DNA of 64,000 nucleotides from JACVRW01 sp963734365 (GTDB lineage: Bacteria; Actinomycetota; Thermoleophilia; Solirubrobacterales; Thermoleophilaceae), in NCBI GenBank assembly GCA_963734365.1, contig CAVTGV010000008.1, positions 186,001 through 250,000 on the forward strand. Direction: 5' to 3'. A program made the position numbers and the translations under genes. This document shows, in pieces, positions 38,335-46,481 of the stretch. Position 1 is the stretch's first letter. Each line of letters opens with the position of its first letter. Under the pieces are notes generated by a model. It was given only the letters and a program-made list of their open reading frames with translations, searched no databases and was not told the origin of the DNA.

Positions 38335-39177
38335 GTGGCTGACTACGCGAAGGACGTTCTCGTCGATACGCAGTGGGTGGAGGATCACCTCTCGGACGAC
38401 ACAATCCGGATCGTCGAGGTGGACGAGAACCCCGCGCTCTATGCGGAGGCTCACATTCCCGGAGCTATCGGCTTCGACTGGAAGAAGGATCTCCAGGATC
38501 AGGTCAAGCGCGACTTCCTGGGTCCCGCCGAGTTCGCCGAGCTGTTCGGCGGCCGGGGGATCTCGAGCGACCATACGATCGTCCTATACGGAGACCGCAA
38601 CAACTGGTTCGCGGCCTACACCTACTGGTACCTCAAGTACTACGGCCACCACAACGTGCGGCTGATCAACGGCCCGCGCGAGAAGTGGATCTCGGAGGGG
38701 CGGCCGACCTCGAGCGATGTGCCGAGCTACGAGCCTCAGCAGTTCAACGCCCAGGAGGGCGACGAGGCGATCCGGGCCTACCGCGAAGAGGTGATCGGCG
38801 CGCTCGATCAGAGCACGAAGCTCGTGGACGTTCGCTCCCCGCAGGAGTACTCGGGCGAGCTCATCGCGATGGCCGGATACGAGCAGGAGGGCGCGCAGCG
38901 CGCCGGCCACATCCCCGGCGCGGCCTCCGTGCCCTGGGCCCAGGCGGTTCAGGAGGACGGCACCTTCAAGTCGGCCGAGGATCTCCAGGAGCTATACGGT
39001 GGCAAGGGCGTGACCAACGGCGAGTCGGTGATCGCCTACTGCCGGATCGGCGAGCGCTCGGCCCACACCTGGTTCGTGCTGCACGAGCTGCTCGGCAACG
39101 ACGACGTGAAGAACTACGACGGCTCGTGGACCGAGTGGGGCAACATGGTGAACGTGCCGATCGAGAAGGACGTCTGA
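38335..39177 (+). CDS. Thiosulfate/3-mercaptopyruvate sulfurtransferase (two rhodanese domains)
   Basis: A 280-residue enzyme of the CysA2/SseA type, with a catalytically inactive N-terminal rhodanese domain (about 10-125; HIPGAIGFDW) and an active C-terminal one (about 140-275). Catalytic C236 lies in YCRIGERSAHTWF. It transfers sulfane sulfur from thiosulfate or mercaptopyruvate to thiophilic acceptors. The GTG at 38335 has a strong Shine-Dalgarno (GAAGGGAG, 38321-38328). Upstream, TTGATACC (38291-38298) and GGTTTA make a loose inverted repeat with a -10-like GATATT at 38313; a sulfur-responsive Rrf2-type site is possible but weak. Confidence 0.92.
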   Translation: MADYAKDVLVDTQWVEDHLSDDTIRIVEVDENPALYAEAHIPGAIGFDWKKDLQDQVKRDFLGPAEFAELFGGRGISSDHTIVLYGDRNNWFAAYTYWYLKYYGHHNVRLINGPREKWISEGRPTSSDVPSYEPQQFNAQEGDEAIRAYREEVIGALDQSTKLVDVRSPQEYSGELIAMAGYEQEGAQRAGHIPGAASVPWAQAVQEDGTFKSAEDLQELYGGKGVTNGESVIAYCRIGERSAHTWFVLHELLGNDDVKNYDGSWTEWGNMVNVPIEKDV

Positions 39178-39183
39178 GCCGGA

Positions 39184-39726
39184 TCAGTAGAGCGGCCTGA
39201 GCCGCTCGAGCAGCGACTGCACGATCCGTGCCGTCGCGCCCCAGATCAGGTGGCCGTCCACGGTGTAGGTGGGCGTCCGTATCGGCACGCCCTTGCGCAC
39301 CAGGCGCTTCATCGCGTGGCCGGCCACCAGCTCGGGCAGTGAGAACTCGAGCACCTGCTCGACCTCGGTCTCCTGCGGGGTCCAGCTCTGTCCCGCGTCG
39401 ATCCGCCCGACGAACGGGAAGATGCGGTAGCTGGTGACGAAGGTGCCCACCGGGGGCAGGGCCCCCACGATCTCCACGCCCGCGGGATCGAGGCCGATCT
39501 CCTCGTGAGCCTCGCGCAGCGCGGTGCGGCGCAGGTCCTCGTCGGGCTCGTCCTGCCGCCCGCCCGGGAAGGAGATCTCGCCCGCGTGGCGGCTCAGGTC
39601 GGCCCGCCGCTCGGTGAACACCGCGGTGAGCGGATCCCCGTGGAGCGCCACCAGCACGGCCGCGTCCTTGGTGCCCGGCGCGTCCATGGCGGCCGCTTCC
39701 TCGGGCGTGAGGAGAAGCTCCCGCAC
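39184..39726 (-). CDS. Nudix hydrolase, CoA pyrophosphatase-like
   Basis: A 180-residue Nudix protein. The Nudix box is GGRQDEPDEDLRRTALREAHEEIGL (GX5EX7REUXEEXGU), preceded by EISFPGG, which is typical of the NudL/CoA-diphosphatase group. The C-terminal TPTYTVDGHLIWGATARI segment is also seen there. CoA or acyl-CoA hydrolysis fits the many fatty-acid genes nearby, but other NDP substrates cannot be excluded. The GTG start at 39726 overlaps the OsmC stop (TAGTG), so translation is coupled. Confidence 0.88.
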   Translation of the reverse strand: MRELLLTPEEAAAMDAPGTKDAAVLVALHGDPLTAVFTERRADLSRHAGEISFPGGRQDEPDEDLRRTALREAHEEIGLDPAGVEIVGALPPVGTFVTSYRIFPFVGRIDAGQSWTPQETEVEQVLEFSLPELVAGHAMKRLVRKGVPIRTPTYTVDGHLIWGATARIVQSLLERLRPLY

Positions 39727-40121
39727 TACTCGAGCGAGACCCGCTCCTCGAACATGACCTCGCCCTCGAGCGTTCGGTGCACCGGGCACTTGGCGGCGAT
39801 CTGCATCAGGCGCTCGCGCTGCTCGTCGGGCAGCTCCTTGGGCATCCGCACGTCCATCACGAAGCGAGTCGGGGAGCCGCGCTGGGCGGGCTCGTAGTCG
39901 ACCTCCACCGCGATGTCTCCGATGTCCCAGCCCTTGCGCTCGGCGTACATCTCGATGGTCACGGCGGTGCAGGACGCCAGGCTCGCGGCGAGCAGCTCCT
40001 GAGGGCTCGGGCCCGCGTCCTCGCCGCCCTGATCGGTGGGCTCGTCCGCGGTCAGCCGGTGCTCGCGCACGGCGATGGCCTGCTCGAGCTTGCCGTCCAC
40101 GCGCTTCGAGGTCGCCTTCAT
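39726..40121 (-). CDS. OsmC/Ohr-family peroxide reductase
   Basis: A 131-residue member of the OsmC superfamily. The two redox cysteines are C51 (ASCTAVT) and C112 (AAKCPVHRTLEGEV), the pair used to reduce organic hydroperoxides. The upstream segment DQGGEDAGPSPQELLAASLASCTAV is the family hallmark. It is coupled on both sides: ATGA with the cobalamin adenosyltransferase stop, TAGTG with the Nudix start. The four-gene minus-strand run (DUF1015, PduO, OsmC, Nudix) is clearly one operon. Confidence 0.92.
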   Translation of the reverse strand: MKATSKRVDGKLEQAIAVREHRLTADEPTDQGGEDAGPSPQELLAASLASCTAVTIEMYAERKGWDIGDIAVEVDYEPAQRGSPTRFVMDVRMPKELPDEQRERLMQIAAKCPVHRTLEGEVMFEERVSLE

Positions 40122-40675
40122 CGTCGCCCCTCGAAGAGCTGCGGCTCGGGCTCGTCGGCGAACCGGGCCATCGCGAACAGGGCGTCGGACAGGCGGTTGA
40201 GATAGGTGAGCACGGCCGGATCGGCGAGCTCGCCGGCGTGGTGGAGGGCCGCCACGCGGCGCTCGGCGCGGCGCACGGCGGTGCGGGCCACGTCCAGCCG
40301 GGCCGACAGCTCGGTGCCCCCGGGGATCACGAACTTCGGCGGCAGCTCCACGCGCTCCATGTAGCGGTCGATGTCGGATTCGAGGCGCTCGACCAGGTCG
40401 GGCGTGACCTTCGAGACGCCGTCCTCCAGGCGATCGGCGGCCTCGGGCGCGGTGGCCAGCTCGGCGCCGGCCACGAAGAGCTCGTTCTGGACGCGCAGGA
40501 TGTCGCGGTACAGCTCGCCGTCGCGCTCGGCTGCCGCCCGGGCCGAGCCCAGGGCCGCGGCCGCCTCGTCGATCGATCCGTAGGCCTCGGGACGGCCGCC
40601 GAACTTCGGCACCCGCCCGCCGTACCAGAGGCCGGTCGTGCCGTCGTCCCCCTTGCGCGTGTAGATCTTCACCAC
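40118..40675 (-). CDS. Corrinoid adenosyltransferase (PduO/MMAB type)
   Basis: Adenosylates cob(I)alamin with ATP to make coenzyme B12. The 185-residue length fits PduO-type enzymes. ATP-binding N-terminus: KIYTRKGDDGTTGL; the cobalamin/Arg-rich motif is TAVRRAERRVAALH; LTYLNRLSDALFAMAR is the conserved C-terminal helix. The start is GTG at 40675 (or 40672). It suggests a B12-dependent enzyme such as methylmalonyl-CoA mutase elsewhere in the genome. Ends with ATGA overlap onto OsmC. Confidence 0.93.
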   Translation of the reverse strand: MVKIYTRKGDDGTTGLWYGGRVPKFGGRPEAYGSIDEAAAALGSARAAAERDGELYRDILRVQNELFVAGAELATAPEAADRLEDGVSKVTPDLVERLESDIDRYMERVELPPKFVIPGGTELSARLDVARTAVRRAERRVAALHHAGELADPAVLTYLNRLSDALFAMARFADEPEPQLFEGRR

Positions 40676-40686
40676 GGCGGCGGATG

Positions 40687-41958
40687 CTACGCCAGGGGGT
40701 TGAACACCAGCCCCGTCGGAACCTTGGGGTAGAAGTAGGTGGACTTCGGTGGCATCGATTCGCCCGCTTCGGCCACCTCGCGTACCTGCGTGACCGGCGT
40801 GGCGCGCAGGAAGAAGCCGGCGTCGGCGGCCCCGGATTCCACCCGCTCGATGGCGTCGGCGAGGTTCTTCGAGTAGTCGAGCCCGCGGAGGTGGGCGATG
40901 TCGTCCTCGGACATTCCGAGCGCGCCCCGCAGGATCAGCGCCTCCAGCACGGCCGTGTCGAGACGCCGGTAGGGCTCGGGCATCCCGGCCAGCGCGGCGT
41001 CGGCGATCGCCTGGTCCTTGAGGGTCACCCGGTAGGGCCGCTTGTGGAAGCTGTCCATGTAGCCGAAAGCCACGGCGCCGTTGCCGGCCGGCTCGAGTTC
41101 GGAGGCGTCCGCGAGCGTCTCCACATCGAAGTTGCCCATCAGCTCGTCGCGGATCGCCTCCTGCTTCGCCCGATCGTCGGCCAGCCCGGTGAGCAGACGG
41201 TGGGTGGGGAACACCAGCAGCCCGGGATCGGAGAGCGACACGAGCAGCATCAGCACGTAGCGGTGATCTCCTTCGCCGCCGATCTCGTCCGCGTACACCC
41301 GAGCGGTCTCGTAGCGATGGTGTCCGTCGGCGATCAGCAGCTCCGCGTCGGCCAGCCCGTCCTGGAGCGCGGCGATCTGGTCCGGCGCGCTCACCCGCCA
41401 CAGCGTGTTGCGCGTGCCCTCGTGGTCGGCCGCCTCGGCTGCCGGGGCATCGGCCTGGGCTCGCTCCAGAACGTCATTCGCGGCGCCTGTCGGGTCCGGG
41501 AACAGGCTGAAGATCGGCGAGAGATTCGCCCGCGTGGCCCGGGTCAGGCGCAACCGGTCCTCCTTGGGTCCCGGGTGCGTGCGCTCGTGCGGCCGGATCC
41601 TGCCGGGCCCGTAGTCCTCCACGCGCACGCGGGCGAAGACCCCCGAGCGCGTGCGGACGCCGCCGTCGGGCGCCCGGTAGTCCTGGCGCAGGACCCAGAC
41701 GGCGGGTTCCTCCTCGCGCACCAGGACTCCGTCGTCGAGCCAGCCCGCGAGCGTTTGCGCAGCGTGGTCGTAGCGGTCGCCGTCCCCCGGTCCCGGCTCG
41801 GGGAGGTCGATCTCCACGACGTTGTACGGGCTACGGGCCACCAGGTCCGCCCGGAGCTCTTCGTCGATCACGTCGTAAGGAGGTGCGATCAGATCCTCGA
41901 GGCGGCCGGCCTCGGAGGGCTCGTAACGCAGGGTGCGGAGTGGTTCGATCCTGGCCAT
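40687..41958 (-). CDS. DUF1015 family protein
   Basis: A 423-residue conserved protein. Landmarks are IEPLRTLRY near the start, LIAPPYDVID, SPYNVVEIDLPE and the central LLIADGHHRYETA motif, the family's most invariant block. The C-terminal FFLRATPVTQVREVA and PKSTYFYPKVPTGL are typical too. Some related proteins with a ParB-like fold phosphorylate serine, but whether this one does is unknown. It heads the operon that continues with PduO, OsmC and Nudix, 11 bases before PduO. It diverges from the TetR-glycosyltransferase operon, sharing an 84-base regulatory region. Confidence 0.88.
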   Translation of the reverse strand: MARIEPLRTLRYEPSEAGRLEDLIAPPYDVIDEELRADLVARSPYNVVEIDLPEPGPGDGDRYDHAAQTLAGWLDDGVLVREEEPAVWVLRQDYRAPDGGVRTRSGVFARVRVEDYGPGRIRPHERTHPGPKEDRLRLTRATRANLSPIFSLFPDPTGAANDVLERAQADAPAAEAADHEGTRNTLWRVSAPDQIAALQDGLADAELLIADGHHRYETARVYADEIGGEGDHRYVLMLLVSLSDPGLLVFPTHRLLTGLADDRAKQEAIRDELMGNFDVETLADASELEPAGNGAVAFGYMDSFHKRPYRVTLKDQAIADAALAGMPEPYRRLDTAVLEALILRGALGMSEDDIAHLRGLDYSKNLADAIERVESGAADAGFFLRATPVTQVREVAEAGESMPPKSTYFYPKVPTGLVFNPLA

Positions 41959-41978
41959 CGGGCAGCGCGCCACCCTAC

Positions 41979-42008
41979 TTGACAGCGCTGCGGTCTCTGT
42001 TCTATGGT
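41979..42008 (+). promoter_or_regulatory. Promoter of the TetR-glycosyltransferase operon
   Basis: TTGACA (41979-41984) and TATGGT (42003-42008) are spaced 18 bp, followed 4 bases later by the palindromic operator at 42013. Position fits a repressible promoter for the TetR gene starting at 42043. Pattern-based. Confidence 0.5.
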
Positions 42009-42012
42009 CATG

Positions 42013-42030
42013 CTTAGTCGCTCGACTAAG
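42013..42030. promoter_or_regulatory. Perfect 18-bp palindromic operator for the second TetR regulator
   Basis: CTTAGTCG-CT-CGACTAAG: eight-base arms with a 2-bp spacer, 13 bases before the corrected start of the TetR gene and 55 bases from the divergent DUF1015 start. A further half-site ACGACT follows at 42031. A TetR dimer bound here would cover the transcription start region of its own operon. Confidence 0.75.
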
Positions 42031-42042
42031 ACGACTGACCAA

Positions 42043-42650
42043 ATGGAAGCCGCACAGCACTCCTATCGAAGGGCCGCCGGGACGCCACCGAGGCGCTGCT
42101 GGACGCGGCGGAGCGAATGCTCGTCAGCGACGGCTACGCCGCGATCACCACCCGCCGCGTGGCGGCCGAAGCCGGAGTCAACCACGGCCTCGTCCACTAC
42201 TACTTCGGCTCGATGGAGGAGCTGCTCCTGCAGGTGCTGGAGCGCTTCACCGGCCGGCTGATCGTCCGTCAGCGCGAGATGTACGACGCGGACGTGCCCT
42301 TCATCGAGAAGTGGCGCTCGGCCATGGGCTATCTGGAGGAGGACTACCGGGCCGGCTACCCCAAGATCTGGCTGGAGCTGCAGGCCATGGCCTGGAATCG
42401 CCCCGAGATGCGGCTGCGGTTGCTGCGCGTGGACGACGAGTGGCGCTCCACCCTGCGAAAGGCCTTTGCCCCCGCCCTCCGGGACTACGGCCTCTCCGAG
42501 GAGAGCTTTCCGCTCGAGGGCGTGCTGTCGCTCGTGATGACCTTCAACAAGGGCATCCAGCTCGAGCAGCTGTGCGGAATCCGCGCCGGCCACGATGAGC
42601 TGCTGGCGGGGATCGACGACTGGCTGCAGGACCGGGAGAGCGGGCGATGA
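42043..42650 (+). pseudogene. TetR-family regulator with a one-base deletion near the start
   Basis: The long reading frame lacks a usual start before the helix-turn-helix, and an ATG at 42043 (MEAAQHSYR) is in another frame. The DNA at 42066-42073 reads TCGAAGGG; adding one A (AAAGGG) joins the two frames as MEAAQHSYRKGRRDATEALL and then DAAERMLVSDGYAAITTRR. This is exactly the N-terminus expected of TetR proteins. The helix-turn-helix is VAAEAGVNHGLVHYYFGS; the C-terminal domain resembles BetI-type regulators. If the base is really missing, translation must start inside at 42117, losing helix 1. Ends with ATGA overlap onto the glycosyltransferase gene. Confidence 0.8.
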
Positions 42651-43867
42651 GAGCGCGAAACGGTCGGCGCCGCGTGCTGTTCGTGTGCTCCCCGATCGGC
42701 CTGGGGCACGCCCGCCGCGACGTGGCCATGGCCCGCGAGCTGCGCCGGCTCGTGCCGGGCCTGGAGGTCGACTGGCTCGCCCAGAACCCCGTGACTCGCG
42801 TGCTCGAGAAGGAGGGCGAGCACATCCACCCGATGAGCCGGCACCTGGCCAGCGAGTCCGGGCACATGGAGTCCGAGTCGGCGGAGCACGATCTGCACTG
42901 CTTCCAGGCCTGGCGCCGGATGGACGAGATCCTCGTGGCCAACTACATGGTCTTCCACGACGTCGTGCGCGAGGAGCGCTACGACCTGTGGGTCGGCGAC
43001 GAGGCCTGGGACGTGGACTACTACCTCCACGAGCATCCCTCGGAGAAGCTGGCGCCGTACGCCTGGCTCACCGATTTCGTCGGCTGGCTGCCGATGGAGG
43101 ACGGGGGTTCGCACGAGTCCTACCTCACGGCCGACTACAACGCCGAGATGGTCGAGCACATCGACGCACATCCCGGGGTCCGCGACCGCGCGCTGTTCGT
43201 GGGCAACCCGGACGACATCGTGTCCGACCGGCTGGGGCCCGAGCTGCCCGCGATCCGCGACTGGACCGAGCGCCACTTCGACTTCTCCGGCTACGTGACG
43301 GGCTTCGATCCGGCGGAGTTCGGGGACCGCGAGAGGCTGCGCGCGGAGCTCGGCTATCGCCCGGCCGAACAGGTCTGCATCGTCACCGTGGGCGGGTCGG
43401 GTGTGGGGGAGTCGCTGCTGCGCAAGGTGATCGCGGCGTTCCCCGAAGCCAAGCGGCGGGTGCCCGACCTGCGGATGATCGTCGTGGCCGGCCCGCGGAT
43501 CGATCCCGCCACTCTCCCCGCGGCGGAGGGGCTCCAGATCTGCCCCTACGTCCACGACCTCTACCGGCACCTGGCGGCCTGCGACCTCGCCGTCGTGCAG
43601 GGCGGGCTCACCACGGCCATGGAGCTCACCGCCAACCGCCGGCCGTTCCTCTACTTCCCGCTCGCGCACCACTTCGAGCAGAACTTCCACGTCCACCACC
43701 GCCTCGAGCGCTACGGGGCGGGCCGGCGGATGGATTTCGAGACCACGGAGCCGGACGACGTGGCGGCTGCGATCGAGGAGGAGATCGGCCGCGAGGTGGA
43801 CTACCGGCCGGTGGAGACCGACGGCGCGCGCCGTGCCGCACAGAGCCTGGCGGAGCTGCTCGAGTGA
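42647..43867 (+). CDS. GT1/MurG-like glycosyltransferase
   Basis: A 406-residue GT-B glycosyltransferase. The N-terminal domain begins RRVLFVCSPIGLGHARRDVAMAREL; the donor-binding C-terminal domain has CIVTVGGSGVGES, ICPYVHDLYRHLAACDLAVVQGGLTTAMEL and FPLAHHFEQNFH. The GGLTTAMEL segment with a following His/Glu is the nucleotide-sugar loop of UDP-glycosyltransferases. It may glycosylate a lipid or secondary metabolite. ATG overlaps the TetR stop, so it is under that regulator and the palindrome at 42013. The inducer may be the substrate. Confidence 0.87.
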   Translation: MRARNGRRRVLFVCSPIGLGHARRDVAMARELRRLVPGLEVDWLAQNPVTRVLEKEGEHIHPMSRHLASESGHMESESAEHDLHCFQAWRRMDEILVANYMVFHDVVREERYDLWVGDEAWDVDYYLHEHPSEKLAPYAWLTDFVGWLPMEDGGSHESYLTADYNAEMVEHIDAHPGVRDRALFVGNPDDIVSDRLGPELPAIRDWTERHFDFSGYVTGFDPAEFGDRERLRAELGYRPAEQVCIVTVGGSGVGESLLRKVIAAFPEAKRRVPDLRMIVVAGPRIDPATLPAAEGLQICPYVHDLYRHLAACDLAVVQGGLTTAMELTANRRPFLYFPLAHHFEQNFHVHHRLERYGAGRRMDFETTEPDDVAAAIEEEIGREVDYRPVETDGARRAAQSLAELLE

Positions 43868-43946
43868 GACCGCGGGCCACAACTGTTCCGTTGCGCTTCA
43901 CGCCCTCAGGGCAGAGAGCGTTGCGACCGACGAAGGAGCTCCTGAG

Positions 43947-44876
43947 ATGAGAGCGCTCGAGCCACACGCGACCGGCCACGTCGAGCGCGACGGCGTGCGC
44001 GTGGCCTGGGAGCAGTTCGGGAGCGGCTCGCCGACGATCCTGTTCATGCCCACCTGGTCGCTCGTCCATTCGCGCTGCTGGAAGGCACAGGTGCCCTATC
44101 TGGCCCGCCACTTCCGCGTTGTGACCTTCGACCCCCGCGGCAACGGCGCCAGCGACCGCCCAAGCGATCCGGCCGCCTACGCCGAGTCCGAGTTCGCCGC
44201 CGACGCGCTGGCAGTGATGGACGCGACCGACACCGAGCGCGCGGTCGTCGTCTGCTGGTCGCGCGGCGCCCAGCGGACGCTGCTCCTGGCCGCCGAGCAC
44301 CCGGAGCGCGTGCTGGGGGCGGTCTTCATCGGCCCCGCGCTGCCGCTCGCGCCCGTTTCCCCCGAGCGCGGTGCCTACATGTCGCGCTTCAGCGAGCGAC
44401 TCGACACCGACGAGGGCTGGGCCAAGTGGAACGTCCACTACTGGCGTCGCGACTACCGGGGCTTCCTCGAATTCTTCATTGGCGAGATGTTCTGCGAGCC
44501 ACACTCGACCAAGCAGATCGAGGACGCGATCGGCTGGGGCCTCGAGACCGATCCCGAGACGCTCGCAGCCACCGTGCTCGGCCCGTGGATCGACTCGGCC
44601 GAGCGGACACGCGAGCTGTGCGAGCAGGTCAGATGTCCTGTGCTCGTGATCCACGGCGAGAACGACCTGCTGCGTCCGGCCGTGATCGGCCGGGCCCTGG
44701 CCGAGGCCATCGATGGGCGCTACGTGGGCCTCCCCGGCTCCGGCCACGCACCGCACGCCCGTGTGCCCGTGCTCGTGAACACGCTGATCCGCGAGTTCGT
44801 CGAGGAGCCCGCACGCTCACCGCCCGCAGAATCGCCAGGACTCGCAGCTCCCGTCCCGACCGGAGAAAGGCCATGA
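43947..44876 (+). CDS. Alpha/beta hydrolase
   Basis: A 309-residue alpha/beta hydrolase. S105 in VVCWSRGAQRT occupies the nucleophile elbow (family GxSxG, here CWSRG, so the first Gly is Cys). The acid is in HGENDLLRP and the base in GSGHAPHAR. RVVTFDPRGNGASDRP is the oxyanion-hole strand. The Shine-Dalgarno GAAGGAG lies 8 bases before the ATG. It overlaps the next gene by ATGA. Whether it is an esterase, epoxide or lactone hydrolase cannot be said. Confidence 0.86.
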   Translation: MRALEPHATGHVERDGVRVAWEQFGSGSPTILFMPTWSLVHSRCWKAQVPYLARHFRVVTFDPRGNGASDRPSDPAAYAESEFAADALAVMDATDTERAVVVCWSRGAQRTLLLAAEHPERVLGAVFIGPALPLAPVSPERGAYMSRFSERLDTDEGWAKWNVHYWRRDYRGFLEFFIGEMFCEPHSTKQIEDAIGWGLETDPETLAATVLGPWIDSAERTRELCEQVRCPVLVIHGENDLLRPAVIGRALAEAIDGRYVGLPGSGHAPHARVPVLVNTLIREFVEEPARSPPAESPGLAAPVPTGERP

Positions 44877-45517
44877 CCACAACCGAAACCAGCCCCGCCG
44901 ACACCACGACCGGCTATCAGCTCGAGGGCTCGCTTCTCGAGGTGTGCGACTGCAACACGCTCTGTCCCTGCTGGATAGGCGAGGACCCCGACGGCGGCAC
45001 CTGTCAGTCGGTGGTGGCCTACCACCTCGACAAGGGCAAGATCCGCGGCGTGGACGTGAGCGGCCTGACGCTGGTCAGCGTCGTCCACATCCCCGGCAAT
45101 GTGCTCGAGGGCAACTGGCGGCAGCTCGTGCTGGTGGACGACACCGCCAGCGAGGAGCAGGAGGCGGCGATGCTGGATGCCTTCGGCGGCAACCTCGGTG
45201 GCCCGCTCGCCGACCTCGCGCAGCTGATCGGCGAGCGCGTGGCGATCGAGCGCGCCCCGATGGAGCACGCGATCACCGACGGCGCGGGCACGCTCCGGGT
45301 GGGCGACAAGGTCGATTGCTCGATGCACCCCTACCGCGGCCCCGACGGCAGCATCACCACGCTGAACAACTCGATCTTCTCGACGGTGCCGGGCTCTCCC
45401 GCGTACGTGGGCGTCGCCGACCACCAGAAGGTCGACATTCCCGAGTACGGCTACCAATGGGAGTTCGACGGTCGCAACGCGATCCAGTCGGACTGGAAGA
45501 TCGACTACCGCGGCTGA
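44873..45517 (+). CDS. DUF1326 family protein
   Basis: A 214-residue protein with the DUF1326 N-terminal motif EVCDCNTLCPCWIGEDP (four closely spaced cysteines that could bind a metal), SVVAYHLDKGKIRGVDVSGL, and VDCSMHPYRGPDGSITTLNNS toward the C-terminus. No catalytic function is established for this family. It is coupled to the hydrolase upstream (ATGA) and followed after 14 bases by DUF2182, the usual neighbour of DUF1326 genes, which supports a joint metal-related membrane function. Confidence 0.88.
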   Translation: MTTTETSPADTTTGYQLEGSLLEVCDCNTLCPCWIGEDPDGGTCQSVVAYHLDKGKIRGVDVSGLTLVSVVHIPGNVLEGNWRQLVLVDDTASEEQEAAMLDAFGGNLGGPLADLAQLIGERVAIERAPMEHAITDGAGTLRVGDKVDCSMHPYRGPDGSITTLNNSIFSTVPGSPAYVGVADHQKVDIPEYGYQWEFDGRNAIQSDWKIDYRG

Positions 45518-45531
45518 GCAGCAGCCGGCCG

Positions 45532-46335
45532 ATGAGCTTCTCCGTCCCCCAGCCAGGACAGCCCGCGCGGTCCCGCGGGTGGCGACCGGCGGCCCTCCCC
45601 TGGCCGGTCGTCACCGGGATCGCCGCCGCCTGGGTCGTCGCGATAGCGGCCCAGGCGGCGGGGGCCGCCTCGCTGGTGAATCACGACGAGCTCCTCGTGG
45701 ATGGACCGCCGGCTCTGCTGGCCACGCTGCTGTTCCTGCTCGCCTGGCAGGTGATGATCGCGGCGATGATGCTGCCTTCGAGCCTGCCGCTCGTGGGGCT
45801 CTACTCCGCCGCCACCACACGGGCGCCCGCGCGCGGGCGGTCGATGGCGGCGTTCATCGGGGGCTACGCGATCGTGTGGACCGGCTTCGGGCTGCTGGCC
45901 TTCGGCTTCGACGCTGCGTTGCATGCGGCGGTCGACTCGAGCCCGTGGCTCGAGGAGCGCTCGTGGGCGATCGGTGGCTCGGTGCTGGCGCTGGCCGGCG
46001 TCTTCCAGTTCACTCCGCTGAAGGACGCCTGCCTGGACAAGTGCCGGCATCCGGCCCAGTTCCTGACGCGTCACTACCGCCGCGGGCCCGCGGCCGGGCT
46101 CGGGCTGGGCCTCCGCCACGGCGCCTTCTGCGTGGGCTGCTGCTGGGCGCTGATGCTCGTGATGTTCGCGGCCGGAATGACCAGCCTGCTGTGGATGGCC
46201 GCGCTCACCGGCCTGATGATCCATGAGAAGACCCGCCCCTCGGGCGCCCGCGCGGTGCCCGTGACCGGGGTGGCGCTGCTGGCGGCGGCGTCGGTGGTGC
46301 TGGCCTACGGCGCGGCCGCTGCCGGGGCCCTGTAG
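45532..46335 (+). CDS. DUF2182 integral membrane protein
   Basis: A 267-residue protein with six predicted transmembrane helices. The signature LAWQVMIAAMMLPSSLPLVGLY (helix 2) and FTPLKDACLDKCRHPAQFL (a Cys/His loop likely to bind metal) are diagnostic of DUF2182, annotated in databases as a predicted metal-binding membrane protein. A second Cys cluster, FCVGCCWALML, lies in helix 5. Forms an operon with DUF1326 and the hydrolase. Substrate unknown; copper or other metal handling is an inference from the cysteine clusters. Confidence 0.87.
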   Translation: MSFSVPQPGQPARSRGWRPAALPWPVVTGIAAAWVVAIAAQAAGAASLVNHDELLVDGPPALLATLLFLLAWQVMIAAMMLPSSLPLVGLYSAATTRAPARGRSMAAFIGGYAIVWTGFGLLAFGFDAALHAAVDSSPWLEERSWAIGGSVLALAGVFQFTPLKDACLDKCRHPAQFLTRHYRRGPAAGLGLGLRHGAFCVGCCWALMLVMFAAGMTSLLWMAALTGLMIHEKTRPSGARAVPVTGVALLAAASVVLAYGAAAAGAL

Positions 46336-46373
46336 GCGAACACCGCTCGACCGGGCCCTAACATCGTCGGTCA

Positions 46374-46447
46374 CGGGGCGTAGCGCAGCCTGGTAGCGCA
46401 TTCGCTTTGGGAGCGAAAGGTCGCCGGTTCAAATCCGGCCGCCCCGA
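46374..46447 (+). tRNA. tRNA-Pro (TGG)
   Basis: A complete cloverleaf of 74 nt. Acceptor stem CGGGGCG/CGCCCCG, D arm with AGCGCAGCCTGGTAGCGC, anticodon stem-loop TTCGC-TTTGGGA-GCGAA with anticodon TGG, TPsiC arm GGTTCAAATCC, discriminator A. CCA is not encoded. Confidence 0.95.
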
Positions 46448-46481
46448 TGGACGGCCGGCGTCGCGGAGGTACGATGCTCTC

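Noticed and set aside
36142..39177. A 1011-residue plus-strand open frame ending in rhodanese
   Set aside because: Its first two thirds are antisense to thiolase or lie across other genes; only residues from the GTG at 38335 are rhodanese.
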